A stretch of DNA of 64,000 nucleotides from Niabella ginsenosidivorans (lineage in GTDB: Bacteria > Bacteroidota > Bacteroidia > Chitinophagales > Chitinophagaceae). The stretch's first letter is position 1; each line of letters starts with the position of its first letter. Shown one piece after another: positions 44,668 to 54,485 of the stretch. The stretch spans positions 1,736,001 through 1,800,000 of the forward strand of contig NZ_CP015772.1 in NCBI RefSeq assembly GCF_001654455.1. Reading direction: 5' to 3'. Under the pieces are notes generated by a model that saw only the letters and a program-made list of their open reading frames with translations, was not told the DNA's origin and made no database searches. The translations under genes were made by a program, and so were the position numbers.

Positions 44668-47061
44668 TCATGATGCTGATGATCCTGCCGGCAGCCGTTG
44701 TTCTGCCTGCACCATATTTTTGATACCCTGCAACAATGCATCGGGATTAAAGGAAATGCTGTCAATTCCCTCCGTTACAAGGAACGCTGCAAAATCCGGA
44801 TCGTCGCTGGGTGCCTGACCGCACAGCCCTATCTTTTTATTGAATTGCCTGGCCTGGCGGATCATATCCGAAATCATCTTCATCGCTGCCGGGTTCTTTT
44901 CCGAAAAGAGCGGCGCAACAATACCGGAGTCCCGGTCAATGCCCAGCGTCAACTGCGTCAGGTCATTGGAGCCAATGGAAAAGCCATCAAAGAGCTGCGC
45001 AAACCTGGCTGCCAATAATATATTTGAGGGTATTTCCGCCATCATGTAGATCTCCAGGCCATTTTCCTGTTGTACCAGGCCATTTTCGCGCATAGCAGCA
45101 ATCACCTGTTTTCCTTCCTCCGGGGTTCTGCAGAAGGGGATCATCAGCTTTACGTTGGTGAATCCCATTTCGTCTCTTACCTTTTTCATAGCAAGGCATT
45201 CCAGCCTGAATCCCTCTTTGTACAGGGGATGATAGTACCGCGAAGCTCCACGGAAGCCCAGCATGGGGTTTTCTTCCTGTGGTTCAAACGGGCCGCCTCC
45301 TAAAAGATGTGCATATTCGTTGGTCTTAAAGTCGCTCATTCTTACAATTACGTCTTTAGGATAAAAGGCAGCGGCTATCTTCCCTACTGCTAGTGCCAGT
45401 TTGTCAATAAAGTACTGCTGCTTATCGCTGTATCCTGTTGTTAAATGAGCAATCTGCTCTTTCACCAGCACGTCTTCAAGTATAGCAAACTTTACCAGTG
45501 CCATAGGATGAATACAGATGGCATTATTGATAATGAATTCCATACGCAGCAGCCCGACTCCCCTGTTCGGATAGAAGGACCATTGAAAAACATTGCCGGG
45601 GTCGCCGATGATGAGCATCGGCGCTGTTTTACCGGGAAGTTGTATACTGCTTAGGTCTGTTTGTTCTTCGGTCCATTGTGCAGTTCCTTCATAAACACGC
45701 CCTTCCCTGCCTTCCGCACAGCTGATGGTGATCTGCATGCCTTCCCGGATCTTTTGTGTGGCGTTGCCGCAACCTACCACTGCGGGGGTGCCCATTTCTC
45801 TTGCGATGATGGAGGCATAACTGGTACGGCCACCTTTATCTGTAATAATGCCCTGTACCTTTTTCAGAAAGGGGGCCCAATCGGGACTGGTAAGCCCGGT
45901 AACCAGGATGTCGCCGGGTTGCAGTTTTGCCGCATCGGCAGGGTTGGCCAATACTCTTGCTCTTCCGGAAACGATCTTGCTGCCTACGGCCATGCCGCTG
46001 GTGATCAGCGGGTAACTGCCTTTTAGCCTGTAAATATGTTGCACCGGCCACTGCCGGCGGCTGTGTACCGTCTCCGGCCGGGCCTGTAAGATGAACAATT
46101 CCTGGGTGGTGCCGTCTTTGGCCCATTCAAGGTCCATCGGTTTTTCGTAGTGTTCCTCTACGATCACCGCCCAGCGTGCCAGTTGCATCACTTCTTTATC
46201 CTCCAGCACAAACAGGGCCCTCATACCTTCCGGTGTATCCATATTTATGGTACCGGTGCCCTCCTTTACTTCTGCATACCGCATCCATTTTTCCTTGGAA
46301 CCCAGGTTCTTTTCCACTATGGCGTATTTATTTTGCTTTAATGTTGGTTTAAACACCAGGAATTCATCCGGGGTAACGGTGCCCTGTACCATGTTTTCTC
46401 CCAGTCCCCATACGCCGGCTATATGTACTGTATTGCGGAACCCTGTCTCGGGCTCCAGTGTAAAACAAACACCGGAACAGCCTTTATCGGCGCGTATCAT
46501 TTTTTGTATTCCCGCAGACAGGGCAATTTTGTCATGTGGAAAGCTGTTCTCATTACGGTATTTGATCGCCCGGTCTGTATACAGGGATGCAAAGCATTCC
46601 TGCACTGCCTGTAATAAGGATTGCTCGTCACGTATATTCAGGAAAGACTCATGCAGCCCGGCGAAGCTGGCCTCAGGCAGGTCTTCTGCAGTGGCGCTGC
46701 TTCTTACAGCCACAGCCGCTATTTCAGGGCCGTTTAGTTTCCGGTAGGCAATACAAAGCTCTTCCCGGAGGCTTTGCGGGAGCTGCGCCGAGATCAATAA
46801 CCCGCGACAGGCCTTGCCTATTTCAGCAAGGTTATCATAGGTCGTTGTATTCAATGTTGCCAATATCCGTTTAAGAGGATACCCCAGTTTATTTTCCCGG
46901 ATGAAGATATGGAAGGCTTCGGCGGTAGTAGCAAAACCGTCGGGTACGTTTATACCTGCAGAAGAAAGCCGGCCCTTCAGTTCTCCCAAAGAAGCATTCT
47001 TGCCACCAACCAAAGCAATATCCGCTATGCCTGTTTCAGAAAAAAACTTAATAAAATGCAT
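44668..47061 (-). CDS. ppsA: Phosphoenolpyruvate synthase homologue with His-to-Tyr change
   Basis: A 797-residue protein starting MHFIKFFSETG. It contains an ATP-grasp domain (ALVGGKNASLGEL, AVRSSATAEDLPEASFAG), a swivelling domain, and a C-terminal TIM barrel (GVGLLRMEFIINNAICIHPM, GLCGQAPSDDPDFAAFLVTE), the layout of PpsA. In the swivelling domain the family's GGRT-[CS]-H-A signature reads GGRTSYASIIAREMG. Tyr415 (TAT, 45817-45819) replaces the histidine that carries the phosphate. One transition (CAT to TAT) explains this. Without that histidine normal PEP synthesis is not expected. Other motifs look intact, so it may be recently lost, altered in function, or a sequencing error. Confidence 0.9.
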   Translation of the reverse strand: MHFIKFFSETGIADIALVGGKNASLGELKGRLSSAGINVPDGFATTAEAFHIFIRENKLGYPLKRILATLNTTTYDNLAEIGKACRGLLISAQLPQSLREELCIAYRKLNGPEIAAVAVRSSATAEDLPEASFAGLHESFLNIRDEQSLLQAVQECFASLYTDRAIKYRNENSFPHDKIALSAGIQKMIRADKGCSGVCFTLEPETGFRNTVHIAGVWGLGENMVQGTVTPDEFLVFKPTLKQNKYAIVEKNLGSKEKWMRYAEVKEGTGTINMDTPEGMRALFVLEDKEVMQLARWAVIVEEHYEKPMDLEWAKDGTTQELFILQARPETVHSRRQWPVQHIYRLKGSYPLITSGMAVGSKIVSGRARVLANPADAAKLQPGDILVTGLTSPDWAPFLKKVQGIITDKGGRTSYASIIAREMGTPAVVGCGNATQKIREGMQITISCAEGREGRVYEGTAQWTEEQTDLSSIQLPGKTAPMLIIGDPGNVFQWSFYPNRGVGLLRMEFIINNAICIHPMALVKFAILEDVLVKEQIAHLTTGYSDKQQYFIDKLALAVGKIAAAFYPKDVIVRMSDFKTNEYAHLLGGGPFEPQEENPMLGFRGASRYYHPLYKEGFRLECLAMKKVRDEMGFTNVKLMIPFCRTPEEGKQVIAAMRENGLVQQENGLEIYMMAEIPSNILLAARFAQLFDGFSIGSNDLTQLTLGIDRDSGIVAPLFSEKNPAAMKMISDMIRQARQFNKKIGLCGQAPSDDPDFAAFLVTEGIDSISFNPDALLQGIKNMVQAEQRLPAGSSAS

Positions 47062-47255
47062 CGTACAATAATTTATACAAAAATGCCGCGGGGCTGAAGG
47101 CGCCCCTATGACGGGTATCATCTCAGGATCTGACATCCATCAAATACCGGTCGGTGATCAGCATTGGTACGGAAAATGATCCGCGTCATTTTATATATGT
47201 TATGCCCGGTTTTATTTTGTAAAAAACTTTAAGTTTATAATTAAAAAGTATAGGT

Positions 47256-48008
47256 ATGAAACAACTTGAAAATAAAGTGGCTATTGTCACCGGCGGCGGT
47301 TCCGGTATCGGCGCTGCTACGGCCCGCCTTTTTGCAGCAGAGGGAGCCAAAGTAATTGTATCTGATATTCATGAAGATGCCTGTTTAAAGGTGGTGCAGC
47401 AAATAACCGAAGCCGGGGGCCAGGCTTATGCTGTGCGGGCAGATGTGAGCGACCCCCGGCAATGTGAATCCCTGGTCGCCGCCACCCTGGCACAATATCA
47501 TCAGCTGGATATAGCTTTCAACAATGCGGGGATCGGCGGAGAAAGTAATCCTGTAGCAGATATGAGCATTGATGGCTGGAACAAAGTGATCAGCGTTAAT
47601 TTAAGCAGCGTGTTTTATTGCATGAAATATGAAATACCGGCGCTGCTGGCCAATGGAGGAAGTATTGTAAATATGGCTTCCATTTTAGGAGCCGTAGGCT
47701 TTGCCGGTTCTGCGGGCTATGTGGCAGCAAAACACGGAGTGATCGGCCTTACCCAGACATCAGCTATTGAGTATGCAGCCAAAGGTATTCGAATTAACGC
47801 AGTAGGTCCGGGCTTTATTGATACCCCTTTATTAAGTTCGGCCGGTATGGATACGGAAATGAAACAGCAACTGATAGCACTGCATCCGGTTGGCCGGTTG
47901 GGCAAAGCGGAGGAGGTTGCAGCGCTGGTGCTGTGGCTGAGCACAGAGAAAGCTTCTTTTATACAGGGTGCGTATTATCCCATAGACGGGGCCTATTTAT
48001 GCCGGTAA
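47256..48008 (+). CDS. Short-chain dehydrogenase/reductase (classical SDR)
   Basis: A 250-residue protein with TGGGSGIGAAT (NAD(P) binding), NNAGIGGES, a catalytic Ser region (MASILGAVGFAG) and YVAAKHG (Tyr-x-x-x-Lys), ending SFIQGAYYPIDGAYLCR. An Asp after the second beta strand (VSDIHED) suggests NAD preference. Close to glucose 1-dehydrogenase-like SDRs, but the substrate is not assigned. It is divergent from the PEP-synthase homologue. Confidence 0.93.
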   Translation: MKQLENKVAIVTGGGSGIGAATARLFAAEGAKVIVSDIHEDACLKVVQQITEAGGQAYAVRADVSDPRQCESLVAATLAQYHQLDIAFNNAGIGGESNPVADMSIDGWNKVISVNLSSVFYCMKYEIPALLANGGSIVNMASILGAVGFAGSAGYVAAKHGVIGLTQTSAIEYAAKGIRINAVGPGFIDTPLLSSAGMDTEMKQQLIALHPVGRLGKAEEVAALVLWLSTEKASFIQGAYYPIDGAYLCR

Positions 48009-48041
48009 GGCATTTATTATCCAGATGCTCACCTTTTGTAT

Positions 48042-48386
48042 ATGAACAACAAAACAAATATCCGCCATTGGGAAAGCGCTCATAATGACTGGTTGCGCAC
48101 TCTGGATTTTTATAAAGAAGAGATCGGTATTCTGAATAACCGGCTGAAAGAAATTGCAGGAAAAAATACCGGTAAAGAAGTTGGGATGCAGGTGGAGCAT
48201 TTTCAGAATGCATTTATCCTGCCTTGCGATTATATCGAAGAGCAGGAACATGCGATCCATTTGAACCTGGCTGAGATTGCCGGAAAATCACCACGCAGCA
48301 GGGATTTATATCCAATCAGGTGCTGCTACAGACCGTTCAGGATCGCGGGCACGCGATTGCGCCGGTTTAATGTTTCAAAGGTATAA
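48042..48386 (+). CDS. Truncated or frameshifted paralogue of the helical protein at 43332
   Basis: About 114 residues starting MNNKTNIRHWESAHNDWLRT. The first 75 residues are homologous to the protein at 43332 (WLRTLDFYKEEIGILNNRL). After EIAGKSP the sequence becomes arginine-rich and unlike the paralogue (RCCYRPFRIAGTRLRRFN), and the end overlaps the last bases of comA. This suggests a frameshift and loss of the C-terminal half. It may be a pseudogene. Confidence 0.5.
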   Translation: MNNKTNIRHWESAHNDWLRTLDFYKEEIGILNNRLKEIAGKNTGKEVGMQVEHFQNAFILPCDYIEEQEHAIHLNLAEIAGKSPRSRDLYPIRCCYRPFRIAGTRLRRFNVSKV

Positions 48387-49137
48387 ATTGCTTGAACGTA
48401 TCGCCACGTAACCCAATCCTTAATGTTTCCAATGGGATAACATCATCCGGGGCTATATTGCCCAGGTTTACATTAGGGCCAAGCAAACTTATGAACCAGG
48501 CCTGCTGCGATTTATTCGGCGCTTCCCAAAGTATTTTGTCGTTAGGAATATTTTTTAATATTTTGTTGACCAGGGCAGAGTGGGCATTACCATTAGGGCG
48601 ATAGATACCAACGGTACCGCTTTCTCTCGATTCGGCAATTACCTTCCATGCCCCGCATTCTATTTCTTTACTCATCATCGAAATCCACAGGTTGGGACGG
48701 ATGATTAAACCCGCTTCTTTGGAGCCGACTTCTGACAGTACGGTAAATTCCTTTGACAGTTCTTTTATATAATGGCATTTTTTCTCATGAGGCATTTGCA
48801 GTGAGCCATCAGACACTTCAACATATTCCATTTTGAGGTTGCTTACAAGACGGCGATAATCATCAAACATATCCCGTACAATAAAAGCTTCAAAAAGAGT
48901 TCCTCCAAAATAGGTTTTTATTCCGGCCTCGTGGTATAGGTCCAGTTTCTTATTCAGTTCTTTGGTTAAAAGGGAGGTGCCGAAACCCAGTTTAACAATA
49001 TCCGTATATTCATCGCTGACACTTACCAGGTCCTCGGCCTGGCGCAGGCTAAGCCCCTTGTCCATTACCATTGTTATGCCACTTTCCCGTGGCTTATCAC
49101 TTCTTTCCGGCAATCCGGGTAGTTCAAAGTTCCGCAT
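48367..49137 (-). CDS. comA: Phosphosulfolactate synthase
   Basis: A 256-residue TIM-barrel protein. Motifs include RESGITMVMDKGLSLRQAED, VKLGFGTSLL, YFGGTLFEAFIV, YVEVSDGSLQMPHEKK, SEVGSKEAG and ILWEAPNKSQQAWFI, all typical of ComA. It adds sulfite to PEP to make phosphosulfolactate, the first step of coenzyme M and of sulfolactate-type compounds. In Bacteroidota, which lack coenzyme M, it is thought to feed sulfonate-containing products such as sulfonolipid precursors; that part is uncertain. Confidence 0.88.
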   Translation of the reverse strand: MRNFELPGLPERSDKPRESGITMVMDKGLSLRQAEDLVSVSDEYTDIVKLGFGTSLLTKELNKKLDLYHEAGIKTYFGGTLFEAFIVRDMFDDYRRLVSNLKMEYVEVSDGSLQMPHEKKCHYIKELSKEFTVLSEVGSKEAGLIIRPNLWISMMSKEIECGAWKVIAESRESGTVGIYRPNGNAHSALVNKILKNIPNDKILWEAPNKSQQAWFISLLGPNVNLGNIAPDDVIPLETLRIGLRGDTFKQFIPLKH

Positions 49138-49423
49138 TTGTTCTCTGTGAATTTAAGCTGAAATACAGGAGAGGTGAAAGCATATAACAATAGCTTTCGC
49201 CATAAAACGATAGGGATGTGTGTAGAAACCTGCCATGAAGCCGGCTTATTATCTTTGATGTCAGATCTCGTCATCGGGGGCAATATTACGTTTTTATTAG
49301 GGTCTTACAAATTTTTATGCCGGTCCTGGCAGGTTGAGAATGCCGTTAAGCACCGTTATGGGGAGTCTTTTAAAAACAGGTGATCAATGCTGGCCCGTTT
49401 TGATCGTCCTGGAGAGGAGGAGG

Positions 49424-51034
49424 TTAATGCGGGAAGCTGTCGATAAATTTAATTTCCATTATTTTCTGCTCAAAATCACTGGCTGGAACCAGCGCCCGTG
49501 ACTTGATCCGCATTTTATAAGTATATACTGTGCTGACGCTGTAACCCAGTATCTGGGCGATGGTTGCATGTTCCTTTATCCCCAGGCGCATTAAAGCAAA
49601 TATCCTGAGCGTAGCATTGAGCGTTTCCCCTGACTTTGGCCAGATCTGATCTTCCTTTTTTAAAAGCGCATTAAAGGAGGTGATAAAATTGGGGAACAGC
49701 GTTAGAAAAACCGTATCCAGCATATGGTATAAATGCTCTTTTTCTTTTTCGACATGAATGTTGTTTAAAAACAGGTTGACGTCCTTATATTTTCCCAGCT
49801 TGATATTGTGCAGGGTCTTGTGCTTTATATTCCCCAGCGTTTCTATATAGGAGGAGCAGGTTTTAAAAAATAACCCGATGAGCTCTTCCTTTATTTTAGA
49901 AGACTCCCATAGCTTTTGATTGACGTTCTCCAGTTCGCTGTTTTTTTCTTTTATTTCCAGTTCGCTGGCTTTGATCCGTAATAGTTGTTTGCGGTAAATG
50001 ACCAGCAGAAAGAACAGGACAACCGCAACGATCAAAAAGGTCAGGAAACCTATGAGCAGTTTATCTTTCTGGTGTTGTTTTTCATCGATCAGCTTAGCCG
50101 CGATCACCGGTAATATGGATTCGATCTGTACCGCGCGGTTCCTGGCGCCGTAAAAATGGGCATTACGGGCAGCTTCCTGCATAAAGAGATAAGCATCATT
50201 GGTCCTGTTGAGTTTAAACAGTTCCTGCCCCAGCAGGAATATGGCCAGTGTTTCTTTGGTAGAGGAACGGATATCATTGATGGCAGCAAGGGCAAGGAAA
50301 AGGATCCGGTCCTCGCCCGTATAGGCAAAGCTGATCCTGGTAGCAACCATCGCTATACTATGTTCAGGCAGTTGATGCCGGATAATGGTATTATAGAAAA
50401 AATCAGGTGTCTTTTTTTTTTGTTTTATCGAGTCCGGAAGAAAGGCCAGGTTAATGGTTCGCTCAAAATCATTGGGAGGAGTAACGATCTCGGCTTTCTT
50501 AAAATCTTCCTTCGATTGCCTGTAATAGCCCTGTGAAAAATGAGCGTCACCATCATAATCGCCGATACCTGCATTCAGTCTGGCCCGCAGGAACAGGTAA
50601 TCCGTTTTGAGCGCGTTAGGCAACCCGCTGGTATCAATTTGCCCGGTAATATCAAAAGCTTCCTTATAAAACCCGGAATGCAGTAATATACTGCCCAGCA
50701 GGATCTTACTGTGGATCAGGCTGTCCTTTTTCTGAAATCGCTCCGAAAGATCGATCATCTTTTTAACATAAACAAAGGCAGAATCAAACTTAAAGGAACG
50801 GTATTCTTCAAAGATCTCTGAAGAAAGATTGAACTGCGTGTTAAACTGGGTACTATCGGTATGAAGCAACGCCCCCCGCAGCATAGCGATCCGCTTTTCT
50901 TTGGCCTGATCATAATGGTCTTCCCTGGTCAGTTCAGATTTCAATACTCTTAGCAAGCTGTCTGACCGGATATTTTGAGCAAATCCATTGCAGCTTCCCA
51001 GTAAAAAAAATAAAGCAAAAACTATTTTATTCAT
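49424..51034 (-). CDS. DUF6377-type membrane regulator of the PUL
   Basis: A 536-residue protein with a signal peptide (MNKIVFALFFLLGSCNGFAQ), a periplasmic TPR-like helical region (about 25-320), one membrane helix (about 328-350; LLIGFLTFLIVAVVLFFLLV), a cytosolic coiled coil (KASELEIKEKNSELENVNQK) and a C-terminal helical HTH region (MRLGIKEHATIAQILGYSVS). This is the layout of DUF6377/SusR-like regulators. It should sense a sugar signal in the periplasm and act on DNA from the membrane. It is divergent from the SusC gene at 51454. Confidence 0.82.
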   Translation of the reverse strand: MNKIVFALFFLLGSCNGFAQNIRSDSLLRVLKSELTREDHYDQAKEKRIAMLRGALLHTDSTQFNTQFNLSSEIFEEYRSFKFDSAFVYVKKMIDLSERFQKKDSLIHSKILLGSILLHSGFYKEAFDITGQIDTSGLPNALKTDYLFLRARLNAGIGDYDGDAHFSQGYYRQSKEDFKKAEIVTPPNDFERTINLAFLPDSIKQKKKTPDFFYNTIIRHQLPEHSIAMVATRISFAYTGEDRILFLALAAINDIRSSTKETLAIFLLGQELFKLNRTNDAYLFMQEAARNAHFYGARNRAVQIESILPVIAAKLIDEKQHQKDKLLIGFLTFLIVAVVLFFLLVIYRKQLLRIKASELEIKEKNSELENVNQKLWESSKIKEELIGLFFKTCSSYIETLGNIKHKTLHNIKLGKYKDVNLFLNNIHVEKEKEHLYHMLDTVFLTLFPNFITSFNALLKKEDQIWPKSGETLNATLRIFALMRLGIKEHATIAQILGYSVSTVYTYKMRIKSRALVPASDFEQKIMEIKFIDSFPH

Positions 51035-51453
51035 ATAAATAACACACCTTATTAGACAAAATGCGATTCCTTTTTTTTGATATTGTTTTCCACTCCGCTC
51101 AAACCCGGCAGCTGCTGTTTTCCAATTCCAGTAAGAAGAGAATGAAACAGCAGATCCGGTGTTTGTCAGCCGTTAAAAGTAGGGCTTTGTTCTGAAATCC
51201 GGAAAAAGCGGACCTGTCAACCCTTAGATTTTTTGGCATAAATAAAAATATAATTATTTGATCATCAGTTATTTGCTTTTTTTAGAAGTTGGATTTTTTT
51301 ACCAGGTCGGGCTTTGCAGGGTATTCCGCTCAATTAGTGATTTACTTTGCCCCGCCAGTTAAAACGCCTGTGACCGGCGTTAGCAGTGCCCATCCTCGGC
51401 TGCAGCGATGAACGATAAAATTTCCACGTTTTATGATCCACAACCAGATTGTT
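51035..51453. other. Divergent promoter region of the PUL
   Basis: About 420 bp between the membrane regulator and SusC. It should hold both promoters; TTACTTTG near 51340 resembles a -7 element. No strong palindrome was seen and no gene is evident. Confidence 0.4.
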
Positions 51454-54400
51454 ATGTCAAGAAAAATTCTACGATTATTAAGTTGTATTGCCCTGATCCT
51501 TGCCCAGGCTTATCCTGCCTTTGCACAAAACAGGGTGATCACCGGTAAAGTGATTGATTCCACTACTTCAGATCCTTTGCCCGGGGTGACCATTGCGGTG
51601 GAAGGAGGCCGCTCAGGAACTGTTACAGACGCAGATGGCTCGTTCCGGTTGACGGTGCCCCAGTCCGGCCGTATGCTGACCTTTTCTTCCATTAGTTATA
51701 CTACCCAAACGGTTCCTGTAACGGATCAGAATACCTTGCTTGTGAAGCTGGTTCCGTCAGGACAGGAACTTCAGGACGTGGAAGTTGTCAGCGTGGGTTA
51801 TGGCACATTGGATAAAAGGGAAGTATCGAGCGCTATAACACATGTAACAGCCAGGGAGCTGAAAACCGTTGCGGGAAACAATCCCTTAATGTCTTTACAA
51901 GGTAAAGTGGCAGGGTTAACCATCTCCAATACGGCAACGGCCGATCCCAACTCTTCTCCAAGTATCCAGTTGCGCGGGGTATCGTCCCGCAGCGCAGGAC
52001 TGGGGCCGTTATATGTCATAAACGGGGTGCCGGGTGGAAATATTGATAACATTAACCAGAATGATATTGAATCGATCGATGTGCTGAAAGGCGGCGCAGC
52101 GTCGGCTATTTATGGCACCCGCGGCAGTAACGGCGTTGTGATTATCACTACCAAGAAAGGAACAGGCGACTCAAAAATGATATATGACGGCTATGTCAGT
52201 TTTGATTACCTTACCAATACCCCCGATGTGCTTAGCGCCAGCGATTTTCGTAAATACCGGGTCAATGCCACACCGGCCCGGGGCATTGACTATGGCGGTA
52301 ATACCGACTGGATGAAGGCCGTTACCCGCTCACCAACCTACGGGCAAAAACATACCCTGCAGCTTTCAGGCGGAACTGCCAGGAATAATTATTTTGCCTC
52401 CGCTGACTACCGGAATGCCAACGGTATTGACCTGCGGGCCTACAAAAAAGAATATGGCGGCCGCCTGAACCTGAATCATACTTCAAAAAGCAATGTTTAT
52501 ACGGTTACCTTAAACGTTGCACCCAGGTATATGCATACCAGCAACTCTGACCAGGGAAATTTTAACAACGCTATTACGCTGAATCCTACCTTGCCTGTTA
52601 ATGACAGCGCAGGTGGCTACCGGTATATCAATACCGGTTTTTTCTCCAACAACCCGGTTGAAAATGCCCGGCTGATCAAAAGCGAGGCAGAGATAAAGGA
52701 GTTGGATATGAATGCCTCCCTGAAGGTGAATATTCTTAAAAATCTGTACTCCACAGTAACCATATCTGATATCCGGTCTTCCTACAAGAACCTGAATTTC
52801 CGCCCGTCTACTTTAACAACCATCGTTCATGCCGGGCAAACGACCAAGACCAATTATGCCTCCCAGGAGCAGGTAGATTACGACCAGCAGAACATTGAGT
52901 GGACATTTAATTACGCGCTCAACATCAGGAAAAATCATTTTAAGGCATTGGGCGGGTATTCTTACAGCTACTTCAACCATCAGCAGTTCAGCGCCAATAA
53001 CTATGATTTCCCGTTTGACGTATTCCTGTGGAACAATCTTGGCTCCGGCACCTGGAATGGTGGCGACAAAGGCAACGGGCAGGGTGCTGTGGCCTCTACC
53101 CAGGATGATTCCCGCCTGGCAGCATTCTATGGCAGGATCAACTATGATTTTGACAATAAATATATTCTTACTGCAAGCCTCCGGCACGAAGGTTCATCAA
53201 AATTTGGAGCAGATAACAAATGGGGCAATTTTCCTGCTTTATCCGCCGCATGGCGCATCTCCGATGAGGACTTCCTGAAAAACAAAGTCAGCTGGCTGAA
53301 CGACCTGAAGCTGAGAGCCGATTATGGTGTAACCGGCAACCAGGATTTCGGCAACTACCTGTCGCTGCTTTTATATGGTGGTTACGGATATTTTCCTTTT
53401 GATGGCATCACTTACCAGGTGTATGGCCCTGCACAGAATATTAACCCGAATCTGGGTTGGGAAAAAGCCATCAACTTTAATGCCGGAATTGATTTTGAGA
53501 TCCTCAACAGCCGTATATCGGGCTCGCTGAACTACTATGTACGTACCAACAAAGACCTGCTGGGCTATTATAATGTGCCGCTCCCGCCCAATCCCCAGTC
53601 GCAAACGTTTACCAATGTAGGTACTATGAAGAACTCCGGATTCGAGGTGCAGTTGAGCGCGGCCGCTGTAAAGCACGAAGCCTTCAGCTATAACATCTCC
53701 TTTACAACCGCTTATAATGATAATAAATTTGTTTCCTTCTCTAATAAAATTTACCAGGGTGCTCCTTTCCAGGATATGGCAGGGTTACCGGCGCCCGGCA
53801 GCCCCGGCACCATTCAGCGGTTACAGGAAGGCCACCGCATTGGCGATTTTTATATGTTAAAATCGGCGGGGGTAGATGAAACGGGCGCGCTGCTGGTATA
53901 TAAAAAGGACGGAACAGTAGTGCCAGCCAACGAGGCCAATGCAGACGACAAGCAGTTTGTAGGCAATGGCCTGCCCAAATTTACCGGTTCGCTGGGCAAT
54001 CTGCTCCGTTATAAGAACTGGGATCTGAACATCTTCCTGCGGGGGAACTTTGGCTATAAGCTGTTTAACATGCAGGCTTTTTACATAGGTACCCCGGCCA
54101 CGCAAACCGATGCCAATACCTTAAGATCAGCCTATGATTCCAAAAGCAAATATTCAAAACTGACCAATTCATCTACCGCATCGCTTGCCTCAGACTATTT
54201 CCTGGAATCAGGTTCTTTTGTTAAGGTGGACAACATAACACTGGGCTATAGCCGCCCGGTCAGTTCTAAATACCTGCAGGCCATCAGGATTTATGCCGCA
54301 GTAAGCAACCTGCATACCTTTACCCGCTTCACTGGCGGAGACCCGGACCTTTACCCGGTGAACGGCTTAACACCCGGCGTTCAGGGAAATCCGAGTACGG

Positions 54401-54465
54401 GGTATAGTCTGAACTTTTACCCGGCAACGCTACAGCTGTTGGCGGGCTTACAAGTAACATTTTAA
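51454..54465 (+). CDS. SusC/RagA-family TonB-dependent receptor of the PUL
   Basis: A 1003-residue protein starting MSRKILRLLSCIALILAQAY; ATG 51433 is an alternative. Signal peptide to FAQ, carboxypeptidase-regulatory-like domain (VITGKVIDSTTSDPLPGVTI), plug domain (LMSLQGKVAGLTIS ... SIDVLKGGAASAIYGTRGSN) and barrel ending LQLLAGLQVTF. It imports glycans through the outer membrane with TonB energy. SusD follows after 20 bp, then two glycosidases. Confidence 0.96.
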   Translation: MSRKILRLLSCIALILAQAYPAFAQNRVITGKVIDSTTSDPLPGVTIAVEGGRSGTVTDADGSFRLTVPQSGRMLTFSSISYTTQTVPVTDQNTLLVKLVPSGQELQDVEVVSVGYGTLDKREVSSAITHVTARELKTVAGNNPLMSLQGKVAGLTISNTATADPNSSPSIQLRGVSSRSAGLGPLYVINGVPGGNIDNINQNDIESIDVLKGGAASAIYGTRGSNGVVIITTKKGTGDSKMIYDGYVSFDYLTNTPDVLSASDFRKYRVNATPARGIDYGGNTDWMKAVTRSPTYGQKHTLQLSGGTARNNYFASADYRNANGIDLRAYKKEYGGRLNLNHTSKSNVYTVTLNVAPRYMHTSNSDQGNFNNAITLNPTLPVNDSAGGYRYINTGFFSNNPVENARLIKSEAEIKELDMNASLKVNILKNLYSTVTISDIRSSYKNLNFRPSTLTTIVHAGQTTKTNYASQEQVDYDQQNIEWTFNYALNIRKNHFKALGGYSYSYFNHQQFSANNYDFPFDVFLWNNLGSGTWNGGDKGNGQGAVASTQDDSRLAAFYGRINYDFDNKYILTASLRHEGSSKFGADNKWGNFPALSAAWRISDEDFLKNKVSWLNDLKLRADYGVTGNQDFGNYLSLLLYGGYGYFPFDGITYQVYGPAQNINPNLGWEKAINFNAGIDFEILNSRISGSLNYYVRTNKDLLGYYNVPLPPNPQSQTFTNVGTMKNSGFEVQLSAAAVKHEAFSYNISFTTAYNDNKFVSFSNKIYQGAPFQDMAGLPAPGSPGTIQRLQEGHRIGDFYMLKSAGVDETGALLVYKKDGTVVPANEANADDKQFVGNGLPKFTGSLGNLLRYKNWDLNIFLRGNFGYKLFNMQAFYIGTPATQTDANTLRSAYDSKSKYSKLTNSSTASLASDYFLESGSFVKVDNITLGYSRPVSSKYLQAIRIYAAVSNLHTFTRFTGGDPDLYPVNGLTPGVQGNPSTGYSLNFYPATLQLLAGLQVTF

Positions 54466-54485
54466 AATAATTAACCGGTACAGCC

